Source: Planctomycetaceae bacterium (GTDB lineage Bacteria > Planctomycetota > Planctomycetia > Planctomycetales > Planctomycetaceae). From it: a stretch of DNA of 64,000 nucleotides. Position numbers and translations under genes: made by a program. Below, one piece after another: positions 52,716 to 61,147 of the stretch. Positions within the stretch are counted from its first letter, which is position 1. Every line of letters starts with the position of its first letter. The stretch lies in contig JACKHO010000002.1 of assembly GCA_020638955.1 (NCBI GenBank), forward strand, positions 124,001-188,000, given 5' to 3'. The notes beneath the pieces are model-generated. The model made no database searches. It worked only from the letters and a program-made list of their open reading frames with translations, and had not been told where the DNA came from.

Positions 52716-54863
52716 ATGAAGCGATGGATTTCAAGCATTCTGTTTGCGTTTCTCGCGATGGTATTGGCAACTTGGATGGCCATTGCCAACGAGCCCGTAG
52801 AGCAGGCTCCCGTTCGGTTGCTGGCCCCCATTGCCATTGAAGACGACGGACCCAATGCGTCAATCGACGAAGACGTGGAGCCGGTCGCTGCCCGGCAAGT
52901 GGTCCAGTCGGAATCGCATGGGTTTCCCCAGGCACGCTCGGCCAAAGCTGACGCCAAAGCCGCGCCACGAATTAAGTCTTCCGATCCAACACCGGCACGC
53001 GAACCTCTGTTTGCTCATCTTTATCGGAACTGGGGAAAGCCGAAATCCACGCATGGCCCGTCAGCAACTGAAACACGTGGTCCATCAACAACTGAGTCGT
53101 ACGGTCCGACGCCGACCGAACAGCATGGTGCCATCACTAATGAACAAATTGCGAGGTCCGAATTGGACAGGCTTCGCAAGGATTACGTGAGGCCAAGCAC
53201 CTCCCAAGAACGAGCAATTGTACACTTGCCCGATCAAGACGAGTCCCCAGTTGACGTGGAAGCAGCGCCGTCCGGCTCGGCGCGACAAGTCGCCGCAAGC
53301 AGCGAACGTGACGAGCGTCGTTTCGCTGGAGAGCAACTGGTACAAGAAGCCTTGGCGGAACCAGCACCACCAGAGATGACTCTGGGTGACATTCCCCGAG
53401 ACTCCACCCTTTGGTGGGAAAGCCTCATGGAGAAACGACTACGACGCACCCAGCAGCCGCTACCTGTGAACATCGACCTGCTCACCGTTGGCACATTGGA
53501 ACACGCACCGCAAGTCGAATCTCTCAAGTCGCCCTCAGAGTTCCGCATTGTCTACTTCGATCAACCAGACAACAACGTTGACTGGCACTCGTTGTGGAAT
53601 GCTTGCCAAGTCAAACGAATTTCCCCCGTCGAAGCCACACAGGACACCGCATCAAAGTGCCTAAGTGACGTCATTCGGAACCGATTCCGTGGAATCAAGC
53701 AGCCGAACGTGGCCGCGAGTGATCCACAACCAGCACACGACGCTAGCGACGACAATGAAAGCATTCAAATTGCGTTGTCGTGCACGCAGCCGTTAGTTGA
53801 TAAGGCGGAGCGAGCGTACAGTTACGATCGAATTGCGTACGTACAAATGCAGCAGGAGTCGTTTGCTGAGACTTCCAATGAATTGAATCAGCAACTCGGT
53901 AACACTGTGAAAGCGTACTGGAATCTATACGCCGCACGGGCTGCCTGCCTGCAACAGCAAAAGCTGCTCAGCGATGCTGAAAACATTGTGGCCATGCTCA
54001 ATCGAAACCAAGATATTGGGCTGGGAAATCGACAAGTCTTACGTGCGGAAACCGCAGCAGCGAATCGGCGGTCGGAGTTGATCCGAGCGGAAGTTGCACT
54101 GCGAAATGCCGAGTCGAGACTTCGCACGCTTGTGAATGATCCTCGACTTACGCAGTTCGGTGAGTTGGAGCTCATTCCGTTGGAAGCCCCGACTCGCGAT
54201 CAGATGTCGCTTTCCGTAAAAGAGAGCCTGCAGTCGGCCGCAGTCCATCGAGCTGAAATTGTTCGAGCTGCCGCGCACGTGCGAGCAACTGGTCAGCAAT
54301 TGGGAATTGATGACGAGGAATTGCTACCGGCGATTGAGCAAATCATTTCAATGCAAATCGCCGAACTCGCCAGTGGCAATATTGTCGACTTGGCATCCAA
54401 AGATGATCGCACCATCGTCACGCCGGGTGGAAACGAGACTCTGATTACACTTGGTCGCCTGGCTCCGGGGTTGATTAACGACCGAAAACAGCGTGAATGG
54501 GCGGCTACGATGCAAGACTTCCGTACGACGCTACATACCGAACTCAAAAAAGTGGAAACACTGGTTCGTGAGTCGGGCACGTTGTACCAGGAAATGGTGA
54601 GCCGGTACGAGGTATTGAAAGCGGCCCATGTCGAAGCCAATTACCTGGAAGACCAGTTCCGCTTCCAGCCAGGAACGCAGGATGCAGCCGTCTCGCTGCT
54701 AGAAGATTTGCTCAAAGCTCAGGACAGCCGCGCCAATGCGGAGCGCCGTTTCGTGGAGTCCCAAATGGCCTACGTGCTTTCGTTTACTCATGCCAGACAA
54801 GCGGCGGGAAGTCTCGTCCAGGAAGTTGTTGGAAGCCAAAGCACCAAATCGCTGGTGCAATAG
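52716..54863 (+). CDS. TolC-family outer-membrane efflux protein with long N-terminal extension
   Basis: A 715-residue exported protein. Signal peptide about 1-24 (ends WMAIANE). Residues about 25-330 are a low-complexity extension with four G-P-[ST]-x-T-E-like units near 113-140. The C-terminal part (about 350-710) is a TolC/OEP type: long helices with LNQQLGNTVKAYWNLYAAR and YDRIAYVQMQQESFAET, and the typical RLRTLVNDPRL hairpin. TolC proteins are usually 400-480 residues, so the extension is unusual. The ATG at 52716 is preferred to the GTG at 52701. The partner pump is not adjacent. Confidence 0.83.
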   Translation: MKRWISSILFAFLAMVLATWMAIANEPVEQAPVRLLAPIAIEDDGPNASIDEDVEPVAARQVVQSESHGFPQARSAKADAKAAPRIKSSDPTPAREPLFAHLYRNWGKPKSTHGPSATETRGPSTTESYGPTPTEQHGAITNEQIARSELDRLRKDYVRPSTSQERAIVHLPDQDESPVDVEAAPSGSARQVAASSERDERRFAGEQLVQEALAEPAPPEMTLGDIPRDSTLWWESLMEKRLRRTQQPLPVNIDLLTVGTLEHAPQVESLKSPSEFRIVYFDQPDNNVDWHSLWNACQVKRISPVEATQDTASKCLSDVIRNRFRGIKQPNVAASDPQPAHDASDDNESIQIALSCTQPLVDKAERAYSYDRIAYVQMQQESFAETSNELNQQLGNTVKAYWNLYAARAACLQQQKLLSDAENIVAMLNRNQDIGLGNRQVLRAETAAANRRSELIRAEVALRNAESRLRTLVNDPRLTQFGELELIPLEAPTRDQMSLSVKESLQSAAVHRAEIVRAAAHVRATGQQLGIDDEELLPAIEQIISMQIAELASGNIVDLASKDDRTIVTPGGNETLITLGRLAPGLINDRKQREWAATMQDFRTTLHTELKKVETLVRESGTLYQEMVSRYEVLKAAHVEANYLEDQFRFQPGTQDAAVSLLEDLLKAQDSRANAERRFVESQMAYVLSFTHARQAAGSLVQEVVGSQSTKSLVQ

Positions 54864-54868
54864 AAATC

Positions 54869-54903
54869 GCAACGGCAAACCAACTGTGAATGGTTTTTGT
54901 TGC
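54869..54903. terminator. Possible hairpin terminator between convergent genes
   Basis: The arms GCAACGGCAAACCA and TGGTTTTTGTTGC pair with about two mismatches around a short loop. The T-tail is weak. It fits the 41-base space between the TolC-like stop and the end of the HEAT/TPR gene. Confidence 0.4.
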
Positions 54904-54904
54904 G

Positions 54905-57700
54905 CTACTGCTGCGACATGAGTTTTTGCACCAGCACTTCGAAGCCGGGAGCTTCCCGAAGTGCGTGCAAGTCAGGGTCGTCTCGCATGAGTTCGACGTC
55001 CGCAAATCCCAGCTCAATCGATCGATCAAGATCTTTGAGGGCCCCTTGCGTGTATTTGTCAATCAGTTCATCGCGTCTTGGTGACTCGGGCTGCGTGCGC
55101 AGGTTCTCGACGGCACGCCCATAAACGCAGGCCGTGTTGTAAGCGAAAATGTCGTCCTCTTTGAATCGGTCGGCGGCGGCCAGTGTAAACTCCACAGCCT
55201 CTTCTGGCTTGCCCTGCCGCGCTTCGACAATGCCAATGCCGGTAACGGCCTGGCCATCGAACGGATTCAATTCGTATCCTCGCTGAAAACTCTCCAGCGA
55301 TTTTTCGAGGTCATCCTGTTTCAGGTAGATGTTTCCGAGCACGGAGTAAGCGAATCCCAGTTCCGGATCAATGTGAGTCGCGAGTTCAAAATAGCGAATG
55401 GCATTTTCATTCGAGTTCTGTCGCCAGTGGTAAAGCCCCGTTTGCGCCGCGTTCCAACCGGGCGAAAGCTGCATTTGCAATTGGAGTGCGTCGAGCGTAC
55501 TCGCCAGACACTCTTCAAACTGATGTGCGAAACAGTGGTCGCGAAACTCGGCCAGGGCCTTCTTCGATTTGGAGCCATTCAGTCGAGCGATGGCATCGAC
55601 CAGCGGATTGACGTATTCGCTATCGGGGGGATCGTTACTGTTTTGAATGGCCTTCAACTGCTTCAGAATAATTGGTTCAACTTCCGGCCCCCCTTCCGCA
55701 ACCAGGATATTCAACGACATCCCGCGGAGCGTCGACTCCTGGTTGTTAATATTCGCAACGGCCAGCTCGCGTGCGACAGGCGAATGCTGTTCCTGCAACG
55801 CACTCAGGACGGCTTGTTTTGCTTCGAGTTCAAAGTCCTTAAAACGGCGAGCCAGGATTTCGTTCGTTTCCAGGTCTCCCGTTTGTCCGAGCAGACTGAT
55901 GACCATGATTTGCTCTTCGACGTTCTCCGTGTCCAGTTTTTTCACCAGCAGAGGCGCGAATTCGGGATTTCGAACCCGCTGTAGAAATGCAACCAGAGTT
56001 TCATCGAGTTCCCCAGAATTCAGAAGTGTTTTCGCGTAGCTGAGCGAAGCCTCTTCCGCTTCCCGTTCGGGACGTTGGGACAGCAAAGTAAACGCAACCT
56101 TTCGAACCTTTTCATTAGAGTCGTTCAGCCGGTCCTCTATGAGCGAAATGAGTTGGGGATGCCCAAGCACAGAGAGTGCGTGCAGTGCGACGACGCGTAA
56201 GGCGGCGTCTTCATCGGTGAGGCATTCCTCGACAAGCCCGACGCCTTTGGGGTGGGGATAGCGCACGAGCAACTTGACCAACTGGGTTTTTGAAATCGGA
56301 GGGTTCGAAATGACGGAGTCGACCAAAACCTGAATTCGACCGTGCGGCGACCGCATAATGGCCGTTGTGGCTGCAGCGCGTACCTGCGGGTCGTCACTAT
56401 GCAATTCGAGTTGGATACGGGAAAGCGCAGCGGCACTGTCAAACTGTCCCAAGGCTTCAATGGCGGCACTGCGCATTTCCGGATCGTCGGCTTCGCTCAA
56501 CTGAACGACGGTATCGAAATCCTCTGACTGCAATTGGTTGGCAACCGTCCGCAGCAAAGCAATTTTCGAATAGTCGTGCCCAAAACGAAGTTCCTGTCGC
56601 ACAACCGAAGGCGATGCCACAAGAAATACGTCCTCCAATGCACTCGCCACGGCCTCTTTGACTGAGGGATACATGATTCGCAGTGCAGCGGGATCGATGT
56701 ATCCGCTTTGTTGAAAGGGTATGACTCCCTGCCTGAACGGAATATCCAGCAACTCCTGCGGGAGCACATCTTCATTTGGGAGTGACGGTACTGCCGCGAG
56801 ATACAGAAGCCGCCCCACGTGCAGTCGTGGTAAATGAACGAACAGAGGATTGGGATCTGTGTCCTCGTCCATTGTTTCCACCAGCCAGTCGAACAGTGTT
56901 TCCGAAAACGGTACTGCCTTTTCATCCCAACTTATGACGAACCGTTCCACGCCCGCCTCGTTCCAGGCGGTCATTTGCGTTGCAAGATCGGCACAGTTGA
57001 CCGAGTCGAGGTGACCTCGAACGTGCAGCCAACCCAATGCCCCTTCTGGACCGAGTCGCGTGGCTTCCAGTTGGAGTCGATTCGAAGAACTGGCACGTAA
57101 ATCGACAGTCGCGACTTTCTCGCCCAGAGGTACATGCAGTGCTAAATCGATATCGATGGGAAAATCGGGGATTGGAGCAAACAAGACCGAGACGCGTCGA
57201 ATTGTTCCGGGAGCAACCTGAACGGGGTCTCGTTTTCGGATTTGCTCGACGTCCACGACTTCGTCATCGAGTTCGATGTAGTAATTCGGAAACCGTTCGG
57301 GCAAATTGCCGCATTGCAGTTTCTTTTGTCCGCATTCCAATTCGACCTTACCAAGGTCAACCTTAACTTCCTGGTCGGTGGTATTGGCGATGATTAGTCG
57401 AACGGCAAGGTAACGAAGTGGGGCAGGACCGTACGCTTCCGCCGTCTGTAGCCCGATGGATTCTGGCCAGACGACAACAGGAGCCGTCATGTCGACGCGG
57501 GGAGGAGGCTCCCTATTCTTCAGCTTGTCGACAAACGCTGCGGCAGTAATTTCATCATCTTCGTCGACAACGTCGACCGAGACGACCTGCGGCGGTGACG
57601 GGAGATCGACGAACTGTCCCCATGTCACGGTCACGAGGTTGCTCCACGCAACAATGGCAAACAGTGCAATTCCGAGACGATTGTATGATGAAGCGGGCAT
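54905..57700 (-). CDS. Secreted HEAT/TPR-repeat protein of unknown function
   Basis: A 931-residue exported protein. Signal peptide about 1-28 (hydrophobic core LGIALFAIVAW). A beta-rich N-terminal domain of about 350 residues is followed by HEAT-like helical repeats (about 400-690; for example DPEMRSAAIEALGQF and DPQVRAAATTAIM). C-terminal TPRs come next (AIRYFELATHIDPELGFAYSVLG and LEKSLESFQRGYELNPFDG). A scaffold or protein-binding role in the periplasm is likely. The ATG at 57700 has AGGA eight bases upstream; the longer frame to 57808 starts from a TTG. It is convergent with the TolC-like gene. Confidence 0.83.
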   Translation of the reverse strand: MPASSYNRLGIALFAIVAWSNLVTVTWGQFVDLPSPPQVVSVDVVDEDDEITAAAFVDKLKNREPPPRVDMTAPVVVWPESIGLQTAEAYGPAPLRYLAVRLIIANTTDQEVKVDLGKVELECGQKKLQCGNLPERFPNYYIELDDEVVDVEQIRKRDPVQVAPGTIRRVSVLFAPIPDFPIDIDLALHVPLGEKVATVDLRASSSNRLQLEATRLGPEGALGWLHVRGHLDSVNCADLATQMTAWNEAGVERFVISWDEKAVPFSETLFDWLVETMDEDTDPNPLFVHLPRLHVGRLLYLAAVPSLPNEDVLPQELLDIPFRQGVIPFQQSGYIDPAALRIMYPSVKEAVASALEDVFLVASPSVVRQELRFGHDYSKIALLRTVANQLQSEDFDTVVQLSEADDPEMRSAAIEALGQFDSAAALSRIQLELHSDDPQVRAAATTAIMRSPHGRIQVLVDSVISNPPISKTQLVKLLVRYPHPKGVGLVEECLTDEDAALRVVALHALSVLGHPQLISLIEDRLNDSNEKVRKVAFTLLSQRPEREAEEASLSYAKTLLNSGELDETLVAFLQRVRNPEFAPLLVKKLDTENVEEQIMVISLLGQTGDLETNEILARRFKDFELEAKQAVLSALQEQHSPVARELAVANINNQESTLRGMSLNILVAEGGPEVEPIILKQLKAIQNSNDPPDSEYVNPLVDAIARLNGSKSKKALAEFRDHCFAHQFEECLASTLDALQLQMQLSPGWNAAQTGLYHWRQNSNENAIRYFELATHIDPELGFAYSVLGNIYLKQDDLEKSLESFQRGYELNPFDGQAVTGIGIVEARQGKPEEAVEFTLAAADRFKEDDIFAYNTACVYGRAVENLRTQPESPRRDELIDKYTQGALKDLDRSIELGFADVELMRDDPDLHALREAPGFEVLVQKLMSQQ

Positions 57701-57815
57701 GGCAGGAATCCTGGCTGTCATACCGCATTCTAGCATTGAATGCAGATGATTTGCCTGCCTGAAAACGTTTTTTGGCAGTTCGGCATCAACTCGTCGACAT
57801 GATGGCAATTTCCAG

Positions 57816-59525
57816 TTACAGCGGACTCGGCCACAACGTCACCCCAATGATTGTCAGCAACAGGCCGAACAGCCCCATGGCTGCGGTCATGGGTGTGATG
57901 TATTTCAACGCTTCCTGTTCGGTCATGCCGCTCATACGAGCGATGACCAGAAACCCGCTATCGTTCATCCAGGAAATTGGCTTTGACCCACAACCAATGG
58001 CGAGCGCCAGATAAATAGGATGAAAATCCAACTGGCCCTGCTGCACCATCCCGGACAGAATTCCCGCCGCGGTCATCATGGCTACCGAAGCTGACCCCTG
58101 AGCTGTGCGTATGGCTGTCGTCAGTAGAAACGCCAGGGTGCAGAGGACGACCGGTGATGACTGCGGCAATGACTCAATGAGATCGGCGACTCCTGTCTGT
58201 CGAAGTGAAAGACCGAGAGCGCCGCCAGCAGCGGTCACAAGGATGATGACTCCAGCACTGGAGAGTGCCTTTTGCATGGAGGTGGAAAGTTCCGCGAATG
58301 ACGGTCGTTTCTGGAACAGCAGCATCAGCATGGAGAACAATGCGGCGAGCGTCATGCAAATGTTCTTGTCACCGAATACGGCGAAGAACTGACGGACAGA
58401 CGACCAGTTTCCCGCACTGACGGGCAACCACTCCGGTGGTGAGGAACTCTTATCCAGAAGTGCCTTACCGGTAATGAGCACGACAGGAACCAGAATAGGA
58501 CTCAGTGACAGCCACAACGACGGGAGGGACTCGTCGGAACGCTTCATCGTCTCTTCTAAATCCGCGAGTGTGACGTCGGGCGACTCACGGAGCGGCAGCG
58601 TGCAGTAACGATTCAGAATTGTCGCGTAGACGAGTCCAAAGGCAGCCGTTCCCAGTCCCACAACGAGACCGGCGAATATCATCAACCCCAAATTGATTCC
58701 CAGCTCTTCGGAAACGGCAAGTGGACCGGGAGTTGGCGGGACCAGCGAATGCGCCATGGTGGCGCCGCAAACAATGGTGAGTACGTACAACAAATAGCTG
58801 CGTTTGGTGCGTACATGCAGTGCTTTCCCGAGAGGAATCATCAGGAAAAACACGGTGTCGAAAAAGACCGGCACGCCCAGCAGAAAACCGCTGGCAGCAA
58901 AGGCAACAGGTGCCGCACCTTCTCCAAACATATTCAAAGTCGAACGGACAATCCGATCTGCCGCGCCGCTGTCCAGAAGGCATTTTCCAATAATCCCCGC
59001 CATGGCAATGATGATGCCAATCTTCAAACAGGCGTTGCCGAAGCCGCTTGCGACGCGCGAGCCAATTCCTGTCTCACTCTGTTTGATAGCGGCCTTGAAA
59101 GAATCACGGGGGACGACTCGCAGCTTTGCCATTTCTTCTGTGCCGCGAAATGACGTCTCATCCTCCAGTCGGGCCACGGGAAAACCGGTCTCGTCGTCTT
59201 CGAGGGAGGCAATCTGCACACGTCCCAATTCGTCGTAAGAATTCGACGTAGGATTCAGCCCGATAAGCACAAGCCGGTCACCGACTTCGTAATTGCTACC
59301 CTTGGTTTCGATGAGGAATGTCTGATCATCGATTTGCCGGAGCACCGGGAAACCCGATGTTCCCACGAAGAATCGATTCAAAGCGCTCGCCGGAGTGAGA
59401 GCCGCGACAACAAAGCTGGCGAGTATGAGTGCGAGAAATGCATGTAACCGCAGCCACAGAATGCCACCGACAACAACCGTGACTCCAATGAGCATTACCA
59501 GGAGTGTGTACGTCATGTGGTGCAT
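57816..59525 (-). CDS. GntP-family permease with soluble insertion
   Basis: A 569-residue gluconate:proton-symporter-like permease. The family core shows in VFFDTVFFLMIPLGKAL, VPPTPGPLAVSEELGINLG and IRTAQGSASVAMMTAAGI, matching GntP carriers of about 440-450 residues. Unusually, about 110 residues (50-160) between the first two helices and the next form a charged, beta-rich soluble segment (GDRLVLIGLNPTSNSYDELG). Which side of the membrane it faces is unclear. The substrate is a sugar acid by family. It is divergent from a sulfatase, whose products it may help take up. Confidence 0.87.
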   Translation of the reverse strand: MHHMTYTLLVMLIGVTVVVGGILWLRLHAFLALILASFVVAALTPASALNRFFVGTSGFPVLRQIDDQTFLIETKGSNYEVGDRLVLIGLNPTSNSYDELGRVQIASLEDDETGFPVARLEDETSFRGTEEMAKLRVVPRDSFKAAIKQSETGIGSRVASGFGNACLKIGIIIAMAGIIGKCLLDSGAADRIVRSTLNMFGEGAAPVAFAASGFLLGVPVFFDTVFFLMIPLGKALHVRTKRSYLLYVLTIVCGATMAHSLVPPTPGPLAVSEELGINLGLMIFAGLVVGLGTAAFGLVYATILNRYCTLPLRESPDVTLADLEETMKRSDESLPSLWLSLSPILVPVVLITGKALLDKSSSPPEWLPVSAGNWSSVRQFFAVFGDKNICMTLAALFSMLMLLFQKRPSFAELSTSMQKALSSAGVIILVTAAGGALGLSLRQTGVADLIESLPQSSPVVLCTLAFLLTTAIRTAQGSASVAMMTAAGILSGMVQQGQLDFHPIYLALAIGCGSKPISWMNDSGFLVIARMSGMTEQEALKYITPMTAAMGLFGLLLTIIGVTLWPSPL

Positions 59526-59659
59526 CGGGCGTTAGGTGCGTTCATTTTGAAGGACCACGAACTATAATGGGGACCCATCAGCGGTGACAAATGGGTTTTT
59601 GGCCTCAAAATCCGCATTCGCTCCCGACAGCGACGTCTTCCTTAACTTCTGAGCGTGTC

Positions 59660-61075
59660 ATGATTCGACGTCTCACACTACTGTTCGCCATCGGCCTCCT
59701 GAGTACATGGTCTACGGAGGCCTTCGCGAAAGCTCCCAACGTTGTGTTCATCCTGACAGACAACCAAGGCGCGTGGACTCTGGGCTGCTACGGAAATCCT
59801 GACATCCGTACACCGCACATCGACCAACTTGCCAGTGACGGGATTCGATTTACGCGAGCCATGGCAAGCAATCCTGTCTGTTCGCCCACACGGGCGACCT
59901 ATCTCACAGGGCTCATTCCCTCTCAGCATGGCGTGCATTCGTTTCTCGACCCCAAATTCATGATGGGACCAGAGGCTTACAATACGCTGCAGGAGTTCAC
60001 GTCGCTCGGGGAAATCCTGCAGCAACAGGGATACGTTTGCGGACTGAGTGGCAAGTGGCATTTGGGAGCCAACCTGACGCCATCGGAGGGATTCACATTC
60101 TGGACCACCAAGCCAGATGGTTCCACCCGCGAATTCTATGACCAGACTCTCATTGAACATGGAGAGACTAAAGTCGTTGCTGAATACACCACCGACTACT
60201 GGACACGCCGGGGTGTCGAGTTCATCAAGGAAAACCGTGAACAGCCGTTCTTTCTGTTCCTGGCGTACAACGGCCCCTACTCGCTCGGCAACCTGATGCT
60301 CAACCGGGCCAAAAATCGTCACGCTGATTACTACGAAGGGCACACCTTCACAAGTTTTCCGGTGGACACTATGCATCCCTGGCAACATGCCAACAAGCAG
60401 TTCCACAACAAGCAAGTGGCCATGGAACGGGTGGCCGCAGAGACGAGCGGTGTTGATGACGGTGTCGGGGAAATCATGAAAACGTTGGATGAGTTAAACC
60501 TCCGTGAGGACACTCTTGTCGTATACGCGGCCGATCAGGGATGGATGGGGGGCCAGAACGGCATGTGGGGCATGGGGGATCACTTCCGACCAACGGGTGC
60601 CCACAACCTCATGATGCAGGTCCCCCTCATCTTTTCGCAGCCGGGCGTCATTCCGAAAGATTCGACATGCGACGCACTCGTCAGCAATTACGATTTTCTG
60701 CCCAGCGTGCTGAACTACTTGGGTATGTCTGACCACATGCCCAGGGAGCCGAAATCACCAGGACGTGACTTTTCTGCAGCGCTTCTTGGAAAGAGCTTGA
60801 GGTGGAACAACACCGTCTACTACGAAATGGAAACCTGCCGCGCCCTGCTCACTGACGACTGGAAATACGTCGCCCGTTTTCCCGAGGGCCCATACGAACT
60901 GTACGACATGCACTCCGATCCCCACGAACGGGTGAATCTCTACGGACAGCCAAACATGGAAGAACAGGCGGCGGCGTTGCACAATCAACTTGGGGCGTTT
61001 TTCGACGAATACGCCAATGCGGAATATGATATCTGGAAAGGTGGCCGTTCCAAGGCCAGGAGACACACGCCTTAG
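59660..61075 (+). CDS. Secreted sulfatase, CxPxR type
   Basis: A 471-residue exported sulfatase. Signal peptide about 1-23. The first metal segment is FILTDNQGAWTLGCYG, with Asn in place of the usual second Asp. The formylglycine motif CSPTR is at 74-78. The distal site reads YAADQGWMGGQNGMWGMGDH. Its C-terminal half (GPYELYDMHSDPHERVNLYG) is typical. The start is the ATG at 59660; the frame open to 59591 is not supported. It is divergent from the GntP-like permease and convergent with the D-aminoacylase fusion. Confidence 0.93.
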   Translation: MIRRLTLLFAIGLLSTWSTEAFAKAPNVVFILTDNQGAWTLGCYGNPDIRTPHIDQLASDGIRFTRAMASNPVCSPTRATYLTGLIPSQHGVHSFLDPKFMMGPEAYNTLQEFTSLGEILQQQGYVCGLSGKWHLGANLTPSEGFTFWTTKPDGSTREFYDQTLIEHGETKVVAEYTTDYWTRRGVEFIKENREQPFFLFLAYNGPYSLGNLMLNRAKNRHADYYEGHTFTSFPVDTMHPWQHANKQFHNKQVAMERVAAETSGVDDGVGEIMKTLDELNLREDTLVVYAADQGWMGGQNGMWGMGDHFRPTGAHNLMMQVPLIFSQPGVIPKDSTCDALVSNYDFLPSVLNYLGMSDHMPREPKSPGRDFSAALLGKSLRWNNTVYYEMETCRALLTDDWKYVARFPEGPYELYDMHSDPHERVNLYGQPNMEEQAAALHNQLGAFFDEYANAEYDIWKGGRSKARRHTP

Positions 61076-61147
61076 CCTGGATTATTCGCCGGGCGGGTGC
61101 AGTCCGCGTCAAGCACTACAAGTCTACGGGGCCGCAAGTAGTTCGAC

